Assembly: GCF_020829445.1 (NCBI RefSeq)
Contig: NZ_JAIVFV010000017.1
Coordinates: 1 to 64,000, forward strand
Length of the DNA stretch: 64,000 bases
Direction of reading: 5' to 3'
DNA from: Nostoc sp. CHAB 5836
GTDB taxonomy: Bacteria; Cyanobacteriota; Cyanobacteriia; Cyanobacteriales; Nostocaceae
Position 1 is the first letter of the stretch. Every line of letters begins with the position of its first letter. A program made the translations under genes and the position numbers. Below, one piece after another: positions 24,969-33,779 of the stretch. The notes under the pieces are model-generated. The model ran no database searches. It was not told the origin of the DNA and saw only the letters and a program-made list of their open reading frames with translations.

Positions 24969-26705
24969 ATGTCTGCAAACACTTTAATTACCAGCCATCC
25001 AAGAGATGTACAAGTTGCTGAAATTGGTAAAAATACTCTGATTCTGCGATCGCGGACTTGGGAACGACTAAAATTTGAGGTTGAGTATTCCCGCCAAAAA
25101 GGAACTACGGCAAATTCTTATCTGATTCAAGCTGATAAAAAGGCTTTAATTGACCCTCCTGGTGAATCCTTTACCGAAATTTACCTTCAGCAACTTGCAA
25201 AACATCTCGACTTTACTACTCTAGATTACATTGTTCTCGGTCATGTTAACCCTAACCGCAGAGCTACTTTGCAAGTATTGCTCTCTCAAGTTCCTCAAGT
25301 TACTCTAATTTGTTCTCGCCCCGCCGCTAATGCTCTCAAAACTGCTTTTCCTGAATGGGAATCACGTATTCAAGCGGTGCGATCGCAGGATACTTTAGAT
25401 TTAGGACAAGGACATGATCTATCATTTATCACTGTACCAACTCCCCGGTGGGCCGATGGAATTTGTACCTATGATCCCGCCACCAAAATTCTTTACACAG
25501 ATAAACTTTTTGGCGCTCATATTTGCGAAGATACTTTGTTTGATGAAGATTGGAAGGGATTAGATACGGAACGTCGTTATTATTTTGAATGTCTCCATGC
25601 GCCCCAAGCGAAACAAGTCGAAGTAGCCTTAGATAAATTGTCGCTTTTGGGAGGCAGATGTTACGCCCCAGCACACGGCCCAATTGTTCGTTACAGCCTT
25701 AGTCGTTTTACCTATGATTACCGTCAATGGTGTCAAGAGCAAAAATCTCAAGAATTAAGTGTTGCTTTGCTTTATGCCTCTGCTTATGGTAGTACAGCAA
25801 TTTTGGCCAATGCGATCGCTCAAGGTTTGATTGAAAATGGAATTAATGTCGAATCAATCAACTGTGAATTAGCAGACTCGGCAGAAATTAACCGCATTGT
25901 CGAAACCTGCGATGGTTTTATTATCGGTTCACCCACTTTAGGCGGCCATGCACCGACTCAAATTCAAACAGCTTTAGGAATAGTCCTCTCAGCGACGGCT
26001 AAAACTAAGTTAGCAGGGGTGTTTGGTTCTTACGGTTGGAGTGGAGAGGCGATTGATTTACTAGAAAGCAAGCTGAAAGATGCTAATTATCAACTAGGCT
26101 TTGAAACAATTCGGGTGCGTTTCAGTCCTACTCCTGAGATTCTCCAACAGTGTCAAGAAGCAGGTGCTTCCTTTGCCCAAAACTTGAAGAAAACCAAAAA
26201 ACTCCGTACTTCCCGCCAGGTTGTGACAGAAACTCATGTAGATCGTACTGAACAAGCGGTGGGGCGGATCATTGGTTCTTTGTGTGTTGTGACAACTCGT
26301 GATCAAGAAACTCACAAAGGCGTTTTAACTTCTTGGATATCTCAAGCAACTTTTAACCCGCCAGGAATTATGATTGCGATCGCTCAAGAGCAGAATGCAG
26401 ATTTAATGCATCATCCTGGAGATAAATTTGTGCTGAATATCCTCAAAGAAGGAAGAAATGTGCGACGCGATTTTTCTCGTCATAGTACTTTGGGAGATAA
26501 TCCCTTTGCAAATCTTGCCACAAAAACTGCTCTCAATGGTTGTTTGGTTCTGAATGAGGCATTAGCCTATTTAGAATGTACGGTGCAAAATCAGCTTGAA
26601 TGTGGCGATAGATGGTTAATTTATGCCGTCATCGATCACGGTGAAGTATTGGAAAATGATGGTGTCACTGCTTTGGAGTATCGAAAATCTGGCAGCTATT
26701 ATTAA
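24969..26705 (+). CDS. flv2: Flavodiiron protein Flv2-like, lacking canonical diiron ligands
   Basis: 578 residues from the ATG at 24969, after AGTGAGG; the 43 upstream codons are repeat-encoded. Same three-domain layout as flv4: lactamase-like, flavodoxin (VALLYASAYGSTAILANAI) and flavin reductase (VGRIIGSLCVVTTRDQETHK). The canonical HxExDH motif is replaced by GHVNPNRRATLQ, so iron-ligand residues are missing, as is known for the Flv1/Flv2 group. Flv2 is thought to act as a heterodimer with Flv4. The third gene of the operon is separated from the second by about 370 bases packed with repeats, which raises the question of whether it is still co-transcribed. Confidence 0.9.
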   Translation: MSANTLITSHPRDVQVAEIGKNTLILRSRTWERLKFEVEYSRQKGTTANSYLIQADKKALIDPPGESFTEIYLQQLAKHLDFTTLDYIVLGHVNPNRRATLQVLLSQVPQVTLICSRPAANALKTAFPEWESRIQAVRSQDTLDLGQGHDLSFITVPTPRWADGICTYDPATKILYTDKLFGAHICEDTLFDEDWKGLDTERRYYFECLHAPQAKQVEVALDKLSLLGGRCYAPAHGPIVRYSLSRFTYDYRQWCQEQKSQELSVALLYASAYGSTAILANAIAQGLIENGINVESINCELADSAEINRIVETCDGFIIGSPTLGGHAPTQIQTALGIVLSATAKTKLAGVFGSYGWSGEAIDLLESKLKDANYQLGFETIRVRFSPTPEILQQCQEAGASFAQNLKKTKKLRTSRQVVTETHVDRTEQAVGRIIGSLCVVTTRDQETHKGVLTSWISQATFNPPGIMIAIAQEQNADLMHHPGDKFVLNILKEGRNVRRDFSRHSTLGDNPFANLATKTALNGCLVLNEALAYLECTVQNQLECGDRWLIYAVIDHGEVLENDGVTALEYRKSGSYY

Positions 26706-27258
26706 TCTGACTTTTCATGGTATCTGTTCCCCCGGAAGATCCCCCCAACCCCCCTTAAAAAGGCTTTCAAGGGTAGGTTTTTTAGAATCTCGAAAATAGT
26801 TGAGAATTTTCTTAACTATTTAACGTGGTTTGGTCGTTTCAGAATTTTTAAATCGGCTGAAATAGTCAAAAAATGACCAAATACAAAATACCTACCTTTG
26901 TAAGCCTTAATAAGGGGGGCTAAGAATCTCTTAAAGTCCCCCTTATTAAGGGGGATTTAGGGGGATCTAAAAAGTTAGGAGACTAAACGAGTAGTTTGAA
27001 AACACGCCCTAAAACCTTTCCCCCCTTTTTTAAAGGGGTCGCCATAGGCGAGGAAATCTTAACCGAACCGTATTGGGTGGGGTTCTTATTTTTGATTTAT
27101 AGCGATTCTCAATTGCATGGAATACAGACCTAACCCCCAGCCCCTTCCCTACAAGGGAAGGGGAGTAATATTCAAAGCCTCTCTCCTTTTAGGAGAGAGG
27201 TTTGGAGAGAGGTCAAACTGTATTGCATCCAAGTGAGAACCGCTATATGCAAGAGGTC
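26706..27258. repeat. Long repeat-filled intergenic region, first half
   Basis: Several GC-rich hairpin blocks: CCCCCCTTAAAAAGG-type at 26740-26770, AAGGGGGGC and CCCCCTTATTAAGGGGG around 26910-26955, and family D near 27120-27210 (CTCTCCTTTTAGGAGAG). A longer imperfect inverted pair, AAAATAGTTGAGAATTTT, lies near 26795. No coding region. Confidence 0.5.
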
Positions 27259-27440
27259 TATTGTTCCGACTGACAATGCCATTGTTCCGACTGACAATGC
27301 CATTGTTCCGACTGACAATGCCATTGTTCCGACTGACAATGCCATTGTTCCGACTAACAATGGCATTGTTTCAACTCACAATGCCATTGTTCCGACTGAC
27401 AATGCCATTGTTTCAACTCACAATGCGATTGTTTCAACTC
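27259..27440. repeat. 21-bp tandem repeat array
   Basis: About 8.5 copies of a 21-bp unit, ATTGTTCCGACTGACAATGCC and variants (ATTGTTTCAACTCACAATGCC). Each unit carries its own small inverted repeat (CATTGT facing ACAATG). Because 21 is a multiple of three, all six frames give heptapeptide repeats (IVPTDNA on plus, VGTMALS on minus), which explains the three ORFs here. No plausible start context was seen. Confidence 0.9.
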
Positions 27441-27482
27441 ATATCATGTCCGCATAATTAGTTATAATTCCCACAGTCATTG

Positions 27483-27817
27483 CACCCCACACGCCAGATG
27501 CTCTACTTGGGGAGACCCCAAGACCGCACTGGCTCCCCTTAATCCCCTCCCGAAGAGCGGGGAGGGGAGACAAAGCGCAGCTTTGGCGGGGTGGGGTTCT
27601 TCGGGCCTAGTTAAGTAATCAGCCTGACATGATATCACAATGGACTTCCAAATAAAAAAATACTCAACTACTTCTTGTGTCGCCCACCCCACAAGATTGA
27701 GTAATTTATTTGTTGTCAGTCCCTTATTGTTGGCTAATCTTAGTGCCAATCCCCCATACCCAATATCGTGATCTAAGATTATTGGGTATCCTATAAATTG
27801 CGATCGCCACTAAACCG
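27483..27817. repeat. Family D repeat and short leader before the ABC operon
   Basis: The block at 27483-27605 (CCCCACACGCCAGATGC, CCCCTCCCGAAGAGCGGGG) is close to the one at 11430-11560. From 27640 the sequence is unique and holds the direct repeat CCCAATATCGTGATC / TATTGGGTATC. It probably contains the promoter of the gene at 27818. Confidence 0.5.
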
Positions 27818-28828
27818 ATGATCGAAGTTGAACATCTGAGTAAAATATACGGCTCCACCCCAGCGATTACTGATGTCACTTTTAGCGTCGAACCTGGGGA
27901 GATTTTAGGGTTGTTGGGGCCCAATGGCGCTGGAAAAACTACAACCATGCGGATTCTGGCTGGTTATTTACCGGCAACTAATGGAAATGCCCGGATTGCT
28001 GGTTATGATGTCCATGAAAATTCCCTAGCTGTACGCCAACGAATTGGTTATTTACCTGAAACACCGCCCTTGTATCCAGAGATGACGGTGGAAGGATTTT
28101 TGCATTTTGTCGCCCGAATTAAGGGAATATCAGCAGGCGATCGCCGCAATAAGGTCACAGCCGCTATCGAACGCTGCAACTTAGAAGATAAGCGGCGGGT
28201 AATTATTCGCAAACTCTCTAAAGGATACCGCCAAAGGGTAGGAATTGCTCAAGCGATCGTCCACGATCCCCCAGCGATCATTTTGGATGAACCCACCGTC
28301 GGACTCGATCCCCGACAAATAATTGAGGTGCGGAATTTAATTAAAAGTCTCGCTGGTACTCACACAATTATTCTTTCTACCCACATTCTCCCAGAAGTGA
28401 GCATGACTTGTAGCCGCGTCGCCATTATCAATCGCGGCAAAGTTGTGGCAACTAATACACCAGAAAACCTGATGACGCAGTTGACAGGTGGCTCAGGATA
28501 TGAGTTGGAAATAGAAGGAGAAGTTGCCCTTGCGAAACAGGTATTGCAAAAAGTTGCGGGTGTAAGTCTGATAGAATCAATTCCGACAGCCGGAATGCAC
28601 GGTCATCAACCCCAGACAAATCGCGCTTACCTGCGGGTGATATCGCAACCGGGAAAAGAACCAGGACGCGATATTGCCACAACATTAGTGCGTGCAGGAT
28701 TCGGTTTACATGAATTGCGGCGTGTTAACGCCACCCTAGAAGATGTATTCTTGCAACTGACCACAGAAGAAAAGAATTTCGATACCGAGGTAGATTTAGT
28801 AGCAGACAACGAAGGAGAGGCAGCATAA
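27818..28828 (+). CDS. ABC transporter ATP-binding protein, GldA-like
   Basis: 336 residues. Walker A GPNGAGKTTTMRIL (about 34-47), Q-loop region GYLPETPPLYPEMTV, ABC signature LSKGYRQRVGIAQA, Walker B AIILDEPTVGLD and the H-loop ILSTHILPE are all intact. A C-terminal extension of about 100 residues after the ATPase core is typical of the GldA/NatA type. It abuts the permease gene without a gap and forms an operon with a GldG-type and a DUF4340 protein. In Bacteroidetes the GldAFG set supports gliding and secretion; in cyanobacteria its substrate is not known, so only an exporter-like role is inferred. Confidence 0.92.
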   Translation: MIEVEHLSKIYGSTPAITDVTFSVEPGEILGLLGPNGAGKTTTMRILAGYLPATNGNARIAGYDVHENSLAVRQRIGYLPETPPLYPEMTVEGFLHFVARIKGISAGDRRNKVTAAIERCNLEDKRRVIIRKLSKGYRQRVGIAQAIVHDPPAIILDEPTVGLDPRQIIEVRNLIKSLAGTHTIILSTHILPEVSMTCSRVAIINRGKVVATNTPENLMTQLTGGSGYELEIEGEVALAKQVLQKVAGVSLIESIPTAGMHGHQPQTNRAYLRVISQPGKEPGRDIATTLVRAGFGLHELRRVNATLEDVFLQLTTEEKNFDTEVDLVADNEGEAA

Positions 28829-29638
28829 ATGGGTGTAGTGCTGAGTAATATTATTGCCATTTATCGCCGAGAGTTGCAGAGTTATTTTGTATCGCCTTTA
28901 GCTTATGCGATCGCTGGCGTATTTTGGTTCATCGCGGGGTTATTCTTCGTGATGATTTTGCTAGGCCCAGATGGCATTTTGGTAGGAGTCGCCGCCCTAG
29001 ATTTACAAGGACAACAAGGAGTACCAGTACCGCCCATAGATGTGCCCTACGAATTTATCCGGATATTTTTGGATCGCATGGGGTGGCTATTCTTGTTTAT
29101 CTTGCCAATACTCTCAATGGGACTCTATGCCGAAGAACGTAAGCGGGGCACTTTAGAACTGTTAGCCACCTCACCAATCACCAATTGGGCGGTAGCTGTC
29201 GGTAAATTATTAGGCGTGGTAACATTTTCAATCACAATGGTTTTACCCATGCTAGTGTTGGAAGCGATCGCCATCAGTGGCTCAAATCCACCAATGATGC
29301 CCTCAATTCTCTTGCTGGGTCACTTCGGATTAATCTTACTAGCAGCAGCAATTTTATCTGTAGGAATGTTTATTTCCTCATTAACAGACAGCACAATTTT
29401 GTCTGCCGTTCTCACCTTTGCAGTAATCTTATTATTGTTATTGATTGATTTAATCGCCAAAATTGTCCCTGGGCCCGTAGGCGAAGCTTTAAGTTATCTG
29501 TCGTTGCTGAAACATTACAACACCTTAATTCAAGGAATTTTCGATACCAGCACCTTAATTTTATTCGCCAGTTACATTTTTTTGGGCATCTTTCTCACAG
29601 CTCAATCAATTGATGCACTGCGCTTTCAAAGGCAATAG
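28829..29638 (+). CDS. ABC transporter permease, GldF-like
   Basis: 269 residues with about six transmembrane segments: AYAIAGVFWFIAGLFFVMIL near 26-45, LFLFILPILSMGLYAEERKR near 90, VTFSITMVLPMLVLEAIA, ILLLGHFGLILLAAAILSV, ILSAVLTFAVILLLLLIDL and ILFASYIFLGIFL. The EERKRGTLELLATSPI loop is the coupling-helix motif of ABC-2 type permeases. It starts on the base after the ATPase stop codon, so the two are translationally linked. It is the probable membrane partner of the GldA-like ATPase. Confidence 0.92.
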   Translation: MGVVLSNIIAIYRRELQSYFVSPLAYAIAGVFWFIAGLFFVMILLGPDGILVGVAALDLQGQQGVPVPPIDVPYEFIRIFLDRMGWLFLFILPILSMGLYAEERKRGTLELLATSPITNWAVAVGKLLGVVTFSITMVLPMLVLEAIAISGSNPPMMPSILLLGHFGLILLAAAILSVGMFISSLTDSTILSAVLTFAVILLLLLIDLIAKIVPGPVGEALSYLSLLKHYNTLIQGIFDTSTLILFASYIFLGIFLTAQSIDALRFQRQ

Positions 29639-29687
29639 TTATTTGTCATTTGTCATTTGTTATTTGTCATTTGTCATTTGTCATTTG

Positions 29688-30063
29688 TTATTTGTTATTT
29701 GGTACATTGCCAATTGAGTTTAGGTAGGAGTTTAATTTTGGTGCTAGTTCGTTAATGATTGTTTTGATTGCATTTATCTGTTCGGTAGTTAAAAGGTTAC
29801 GAGTGTAAGCTCGTCTTAACCAATGTTGAGTTTCATTCAAAGAGCCTCTCGCTATTTTTATAAAACGTCTATTTTCTTGAAAACTACCTCTTCCTAAACC
29901 TTCTGCTATGTTGGCACCAATACTATCTGCCGAACGTACAATCTGTTTACCAATCGTATCTTTTGCAAAAAAAATTCCATCCTTCAACAATTTTCCAAAT
30001 GTCATCTGCTAATTGTTCTGATAATTGATAAACCTGTAAATCTTGGAAACGCTTTGTTGCCAT
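29688..30063 (-). pseudogene. S23/four-helix-bundle protein gene with a frameshift
   Basis: The full gene starts at 30063 (MATKRFQDLQVYQLSEQLAD, the usual family opening) but shifts frame at an 8-T run (plus-strand A tract at 29967-29974). With seven Ts the sequence would read WNFFAKDTIGKQIVRSADSI and continue to the stop at 29688, giving about 124 residues, the normal size. As read, only the downstream frame gives a 105-residue ORF (MTFGKLLKDG onward), whose first residues are out of frame. The family is related to proteins encoded in 23S rRNA intervening sequences and has no firm function. The shift could be a true mutation, a slippage site, or a sequencing error. The 3' end runs into a heptamer array. 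Confidence 0.8.
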
Positions 30064-30134
30064 TTATCCAGTTGTTTTGCTTATTTTTAGTCATTCAATT
30101 TTCGTCCATATATTTTTAATTGTCACTATTTTTA

Positions 30135-30316
30135 GACCAATAACCAATGACCAATGACCAATGACCAATGACAAATGACCAATGACCAATGACAAATGAC
30201 AAATGACCAATGACCAATGACCAATGACCAATGACCAATGACCAATGACCAATGACCAATGACCAATGACCAATAACCAATGACAAATGACCAATGACAA
30301 ATGACCAATGACAAAT
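30135..30316. repeat. Heptanucleotide repeat (GACCAAT/GACAAAT)n
   Basis: About 26 heptamer units directly before the GldG-like gene. The minus strand is open in all three frames through it (LVIGHWS-type peptides). The array reaches to within a few bases of the next start codon at 30320. Confidence 0.92.
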
Positions 30317-30319
30317 CAT

Positions 30320-32089
30320 ATGAAGATAGTTGCAAAAAATAAACTGTGGAAATATCTGTTTTGGTTAGGCCCGTTTCTAATTACTGTCGGCTTAACAGTT
30401 GGATTAGTCTCTCAACAGTGGGGACTAATTCCCTTAGCATTTCTAATTACAGGAATTGTCATCAGTGCATTGGGGATAATATGGCAAAGCTACCAGAGTA
30501 ACTGGTGGAACCGTCGTTCTACCCAAGCTGGGACTAATGCCCTAGTGGTGACTCTAGCAGTATTGGCAATTTTGGGATTAATTAACTTTTTAGGAACTCG
30601 CTACCACTTGCGGGTAGACTTAACAGAAGCTCAATTGTTTACCCTTGCGCCCCAGTCACGGGAATTAGTGAGTTTCTTACCACAGCCAGTTAAAGTGTGG
30701 GTGTTTGATATTAACCAGAATCCCCAAGACCGAGAACTGTTAGAAAATTATCAGCGCCAAAGCTCAAAATTTAAATATGAGTATATCGACCCCCAAGCTA
30801 GACCAGGAATTGCAGAAAAGTTTGGTGTCAAAGATTATGGCGAAGTTTATTTAGAATCTGGCGATCGGCGGCAATTAGTACAAACAGTAAATCAAAATGA
30901 ACGCCTGTCGGAAATCAGATTAACTAGTCGTCTGCAACAACTAACAAATACAACCAAAGCCAAAGTTTACTTACTGCAAGGTCATGGCGAACGCCAACTT
31001 TCGGCTGGTAAAGATGCAATATCACAAGCAGTTCAGGGATTAGGCGACAAAAATTTCACAACATCACCACTGAATCTAGCAGAAACCTCCAAAGTTCCTC
31101 AAGATGCGGCTGTAGTCATAGTAGCTGGCCCCAAGCGAGGGCTGTTTGAAGGCGAAGTCAAAGCTTTACAAGAGTATCTTAATCGGGGCGGTAACTTACT
31201 GCTGATGATTGATCCCAATACCGATCCCAAACTTAACAACTTGCTACAAGAGTGGGGTGTTCGTCTAGATAATCGTTTAGCAGTCGATGTTTCTGGCGAA
31301 AGCGTTGTGGGACTTGGCCCTGCTGCGCCCTTAGTGACACAATACGGACAACATCCAATTACGAAAGATTTCGGTAACGGTAATTCTTTTTATCCGATTG
31401 CACGACCACTAGAAATTACCTCTGTACCTGGTGTCGAAGCTACTCCTCTACTGCAAACCAAACCCTATCCCAACAGCTGGGCAGAAAGTGACCTCCAAAG
31501 CGAAAAATTGGAGTTTAATGCAGATAAAGATCTCAAAGGGCCTTTGACCTTAGGTGTTGCTTTAACAAGAAAACAAACACCCAAATCTCCTTCCACTCCC
31601 CAAGCTTCACCGACACCTTCACCCTTACCATCACCAACGACTCAAAGCAAGACTAGCCCCACTCCTTCCCCCTCCCCCAATACTCCGCAAGCTTTACCTC
31701 TACCATCACCAACCACCCAAGGCAATGCTTCCCCCACTCCCCCATCTCCCTCATCTCCCTCATCTCCCTCGTCTCCCCCCACTCCCCCCACTCCCCCCAC
31801 TCCCCCATCTCAAACAGCCGTCGAGTCGCGGTTAGTGGTTTTAGGAAATTCCAGTTTTGCCACCGATGGCTTATTTCAACAGCAACTAAATGGAGATGTA
31901 TTCCTCAACTCAGTTACTTGGCTGAGTAAACAGGATCAGCAACCCCTTTCCATTCGCCCCAAAGAACCGAAAAACCGTCGGATAACTCTGACCACTACCC
32001 AAGCCAATCTTTTAATATCATCATCTTTGTTGGTCTTACCTTTAATTGGTTTGGGGGCAGCAGTTATGATCTGGTGGAAACGACGGTAA
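30320..32089 (+). CDS. GldG family protein with a Pro/Ser/Thr-rich linker
   Basis: 589 residues from the ATG at 30320; the ATG at 30308 lies in the heptamer array. Two hydrophobic segments near the N-terminus (LFWLGPFLITVGLTVGL and LIPLAFLITGIVISALGII), one near 75-92 (ALVVTLAVLAILGLINFLG), and one at the C-terminus (LISSSLLVLPLIGLGAAVMIWW) place most of the protein outside or between membranes. The soluble core matches GldG/IntG-type proteins (LLQGHGERQLSAG, GGNLLLMIDPNTDP). A linker of about 80 residues around 415-495 is almost only Pro, Ser and Thr and is encoded by short DNA repeats. It belongs to the GldAF operon. Confidence 0.88.
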   Translation: MKIVAKNKLWKYLFWLGPFLITVGLTVGLVSQQWGLIPLAFLITGIVISALGIIWQSYQSNWWNRRSTQAGTNALVVTLAVLAILGLINFLGTRYHLRVDLTEAQLFTLAPQSRELVSFLPQPVKVWVFDINQNPQDRELLENYQRQSSKFKYEYIDPQARPGIAEKFGVKDYGEVYLESGDRRQLVQTVNQNERLSEIRLTSRLQQLTNTTKAKVYLLQGHGERQLSAGKDAISQAVQGLGDKNFTTSPLNLAETSKVPQDAAVVIVAGPKRGLFEGEVKALQEYLNRGGNLLLMIDPNTDPKLNNLLQEWGVRLDNRLAVDVSGESVVGLGPAAPLVTQYGQHPITKDFGNGNSFYPIARPLEITSVPGVEATPLLQTKPYPNSWAESDLQSEKLEFNADKDLKGPLTLGVALTRKQTPKSPSTPQASPTPSPLPSPTTQSKTSPTPSPSPNTPQALPLPSPTTQGNASPTPPSPSSPSSPSSPPTPPTPPTPPSQTAVESRLVVLGNSSFATDGLFQQQLNGDVFLNSVTWLSKQDQQPLSIRPKEPKNRRITLTTTQANLLISSSLLVLPLIGLGAAVMIWWKRR

Positions 32090-32535
32090 GAAGTGAGTTA
32101 GGAGTTAGGAGTTAGGAGTTAGGAGTTAAGAGTTAGGAGTTTGGAGTTTGGAGTTTGGAATTATAAATATTAGACATCTGCTGAAAAAGAATTGTTTTGA
32201 CGTAGCAGTGCTACGTCTCTACAAGGGTTCTGGGTAACGCATATTTAATTTCACCAGATGTCTATTAAGTACCTGAACAGAATTAATTACATATTAGCTA
32301 TTTATCAATCCTTTGCCAGTCAAGGATTTAAGTCCAGGTTTTTGTGTAATTAATTTTGTCCGATTAAGTAAATTGGCAAGAATAAACCAAACTATATTAC
32401 GAAACGTAAATACACCTTAAACCTTTATAAATCACGAAGGACAAATGACAAATGACAGCCTTAGCTAGTTAGCTTTATTTGCCTCGCTTTACTTACTTAG
32501 CTTTTTACTGCTGACAAATGACAAATGATTAAAAA
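32090..32535. repeat. Repeat-filled spacer inside the Gld-type operon
   Basis: In order: a TTAGGAG heptamer array (32095-32150), an AGACATC-bounded MITE-like repeat at 32171-32264 (TAGACATCTG to CAGATGTCTA, with the inner palindrome GACGTAGCAGTGCTACGTC), and a family-A copy at 32364-32497. No gene is present. Confidence 0.75.
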
Positions 32536-33159
32536 ATGAAATTTCCGCGAACGACTTTAATTTTGATACTGCTAGCGCTGGGTTTAGGCGGTTTTGTTTA
32601 CTTCTATGAAATTCGTGGTGCAACTGTGCGAAAAGAAATCAAGGCACAAAAGCAGCAAATTTTCTCTTTTGAAGAAGATGATGTGCAGTCTTTAACAGTC
32701 AAGACAAAAAAATTCACCGTGATTCTGGAACCTAACCTGAAATCTAGTAATCCCAAGTGGTTAATCAAATCTCCAATATCGGAACCAGCAAATTATGCTA
32801 TTGTTTCTTATTTAATAGATTTATTGGTTAAAGGTAAGAGCGATAGCACTTTATCAATTCCAGCAAAAGAGGTTGGAGAATTTGCCTTAGATCAACCCCA
32901 AGCAACTATCAATATCACCCTGAAAAACCGACAAAGCCATCAGTTGATTTTGGGGAAATCTAATTTTAACGGTAGTTTATTGTATGCTCAAACTGACCCG
33001 GCGACAAAACCTGATGGGAATATAAATGTGCTGTTGGTATCTACAGATTTTGCCAATGCCGTGAATCGGGAATTATCAGAGTGGAAACAACCTGTAGATA
33101 ATAGTCAGAAACTACCTGGATTTAGTACCCCTTTACCAACTCCAAGAAATGGTAAATGA
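32536..33159 (+). CDS. DUF4340 domain protein
   Basis: 207 residues. One N-terminal transmembrane helix (TTLILILLALGLGGFVYFYEI, about 6-26) is followed by an extracytoplasmic domain with FEEDDVQSLTVKTKKFTVIL and WLIKSPISEPANYAIVSYLIDLL, a pattern typical of DUF4340 proteins that accompany GldG-type genes. The last third carries QATINITLKNRQSHQLILGKS. The gene probably finishes the GldA-GldF-GldG set, although it is separated from GldG by about 450 bases of repeats. The partner role is inferred from gene order. Confidence 0.85.
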   Translation: MKFPRTTLILILLALGLGGFVYFYEIRGATVRKEIKAQKQQIFSFEEDDVQSLTVKTKKFTVILEPNLKSSNPKWLIKSPISEPANYAIVSYLIDLLVKGKSDSTLSIPAKEVGEFALDQPQATINITLKNRQSHQLILGKSNFNGSLLYAQTDPATKPDGNINVLLVSTDFANAVNRELSEWKQPVDNSQKLPGFSTPLPTPRNGK

Positions 33160-33242
33160 GCAATTACCCTTTTTGTGGTATATTTCGGCAGTACACAATC
33201 AACTTAAAGTCAGGGCGAATCCCATTGGTAAATTTAATGTTC

Positions 33243-33553
33243 TGACAATTCAGGTCATGTGGAAAATCTCTCTTCTATTTCTCTCTTCCTTTAAGGAGAG
33301 AGACTTTGAATTTCCCCCTTAGAGGATGTTTGAGAAGTATTGTTGGTAACATCTAAGCCCCCAAACCTTGGAGGGAATGGGGGTTTCAAAGCCTCTCGAC
33401 CCTTGTCTAACGACAGGCTGACGCCAACGGGGAGAGGTTCAAAGAGGCGTTTCTAGTATAGTTTACGACTTTTCAAACAACCTCTTAGAGTATCGGGAAG
33501 GGAGTGAGGGGGTTAGGTTTTTGGTGGACTTTTCCACATAACCTGAATTGTCA
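33243..33553. repeat. Nested repeat: family E element inside another hairpin repeat
   Basis: The outer element has ends TGACAATTCAGGTCATGTGG and CCACATAACCTGAATTGTCA. Its interior matches the one at 14685-14830 (TCTTCCTTTAAGGAGAGAG). At 33319-33487 it is split by a family-E element (TTAGAGGATGTTTGAGAAG to CTTTTCAAACAACCTCTTA). Confidence 0.75.
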
Positions 33554-33580
33554 GATTTAATGTTAAGTTGACTTCAAATC

Positions 33581-33748
33581 CAGGGCTATTTGATTCTAGA
33601 CATAAACCACCCGGAACTGAAGTTCCGGTCTAATAGCTAAAGTCCGTTAAAACGGACTATAACTTTTTCTCAGTCGTCTAAAGACTAGTTTCGCTATTAG
33701 ACTTAGAATTAATTCTGAGGCGGTCTAGATGAGAGTGAAATACCCCTG
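33581..33748. repeat. Family H MITE-like repeat
   Basis: Ends CAGGGCTATTTGATTCTAGA and TCTAGATGAGAGTGAAATA. Internal stems include GGAACTGAAGTTCC and AGTCCGTTAAAACGGACT. A larger relative lies at 47103-47537. Confidence 0.7.
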
Positions 33749-33779
33749 CTTAAAATCTCAATCGTTTTTCTAATTTACT

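Noticed and set aside
27172-27461. Three overlapping ORFs of 64-74 codons with perfect heptapeptide repeats
   Set aside because: They are an automatic result of the 21-bp tandem array, which stays open in several frames. No start context or non-repeat domain is present.
30135-30316. Possible CRISPR array
   Set aside because: The units are 7 bp with no spacers, so it is a short tandem repeat.
30091-30335. Three minus-strand ORFs with LVIGHWS-type repeats
   Set aside because: They are encoded by the heptamer array before the GldG-like gene and have no other sequence.
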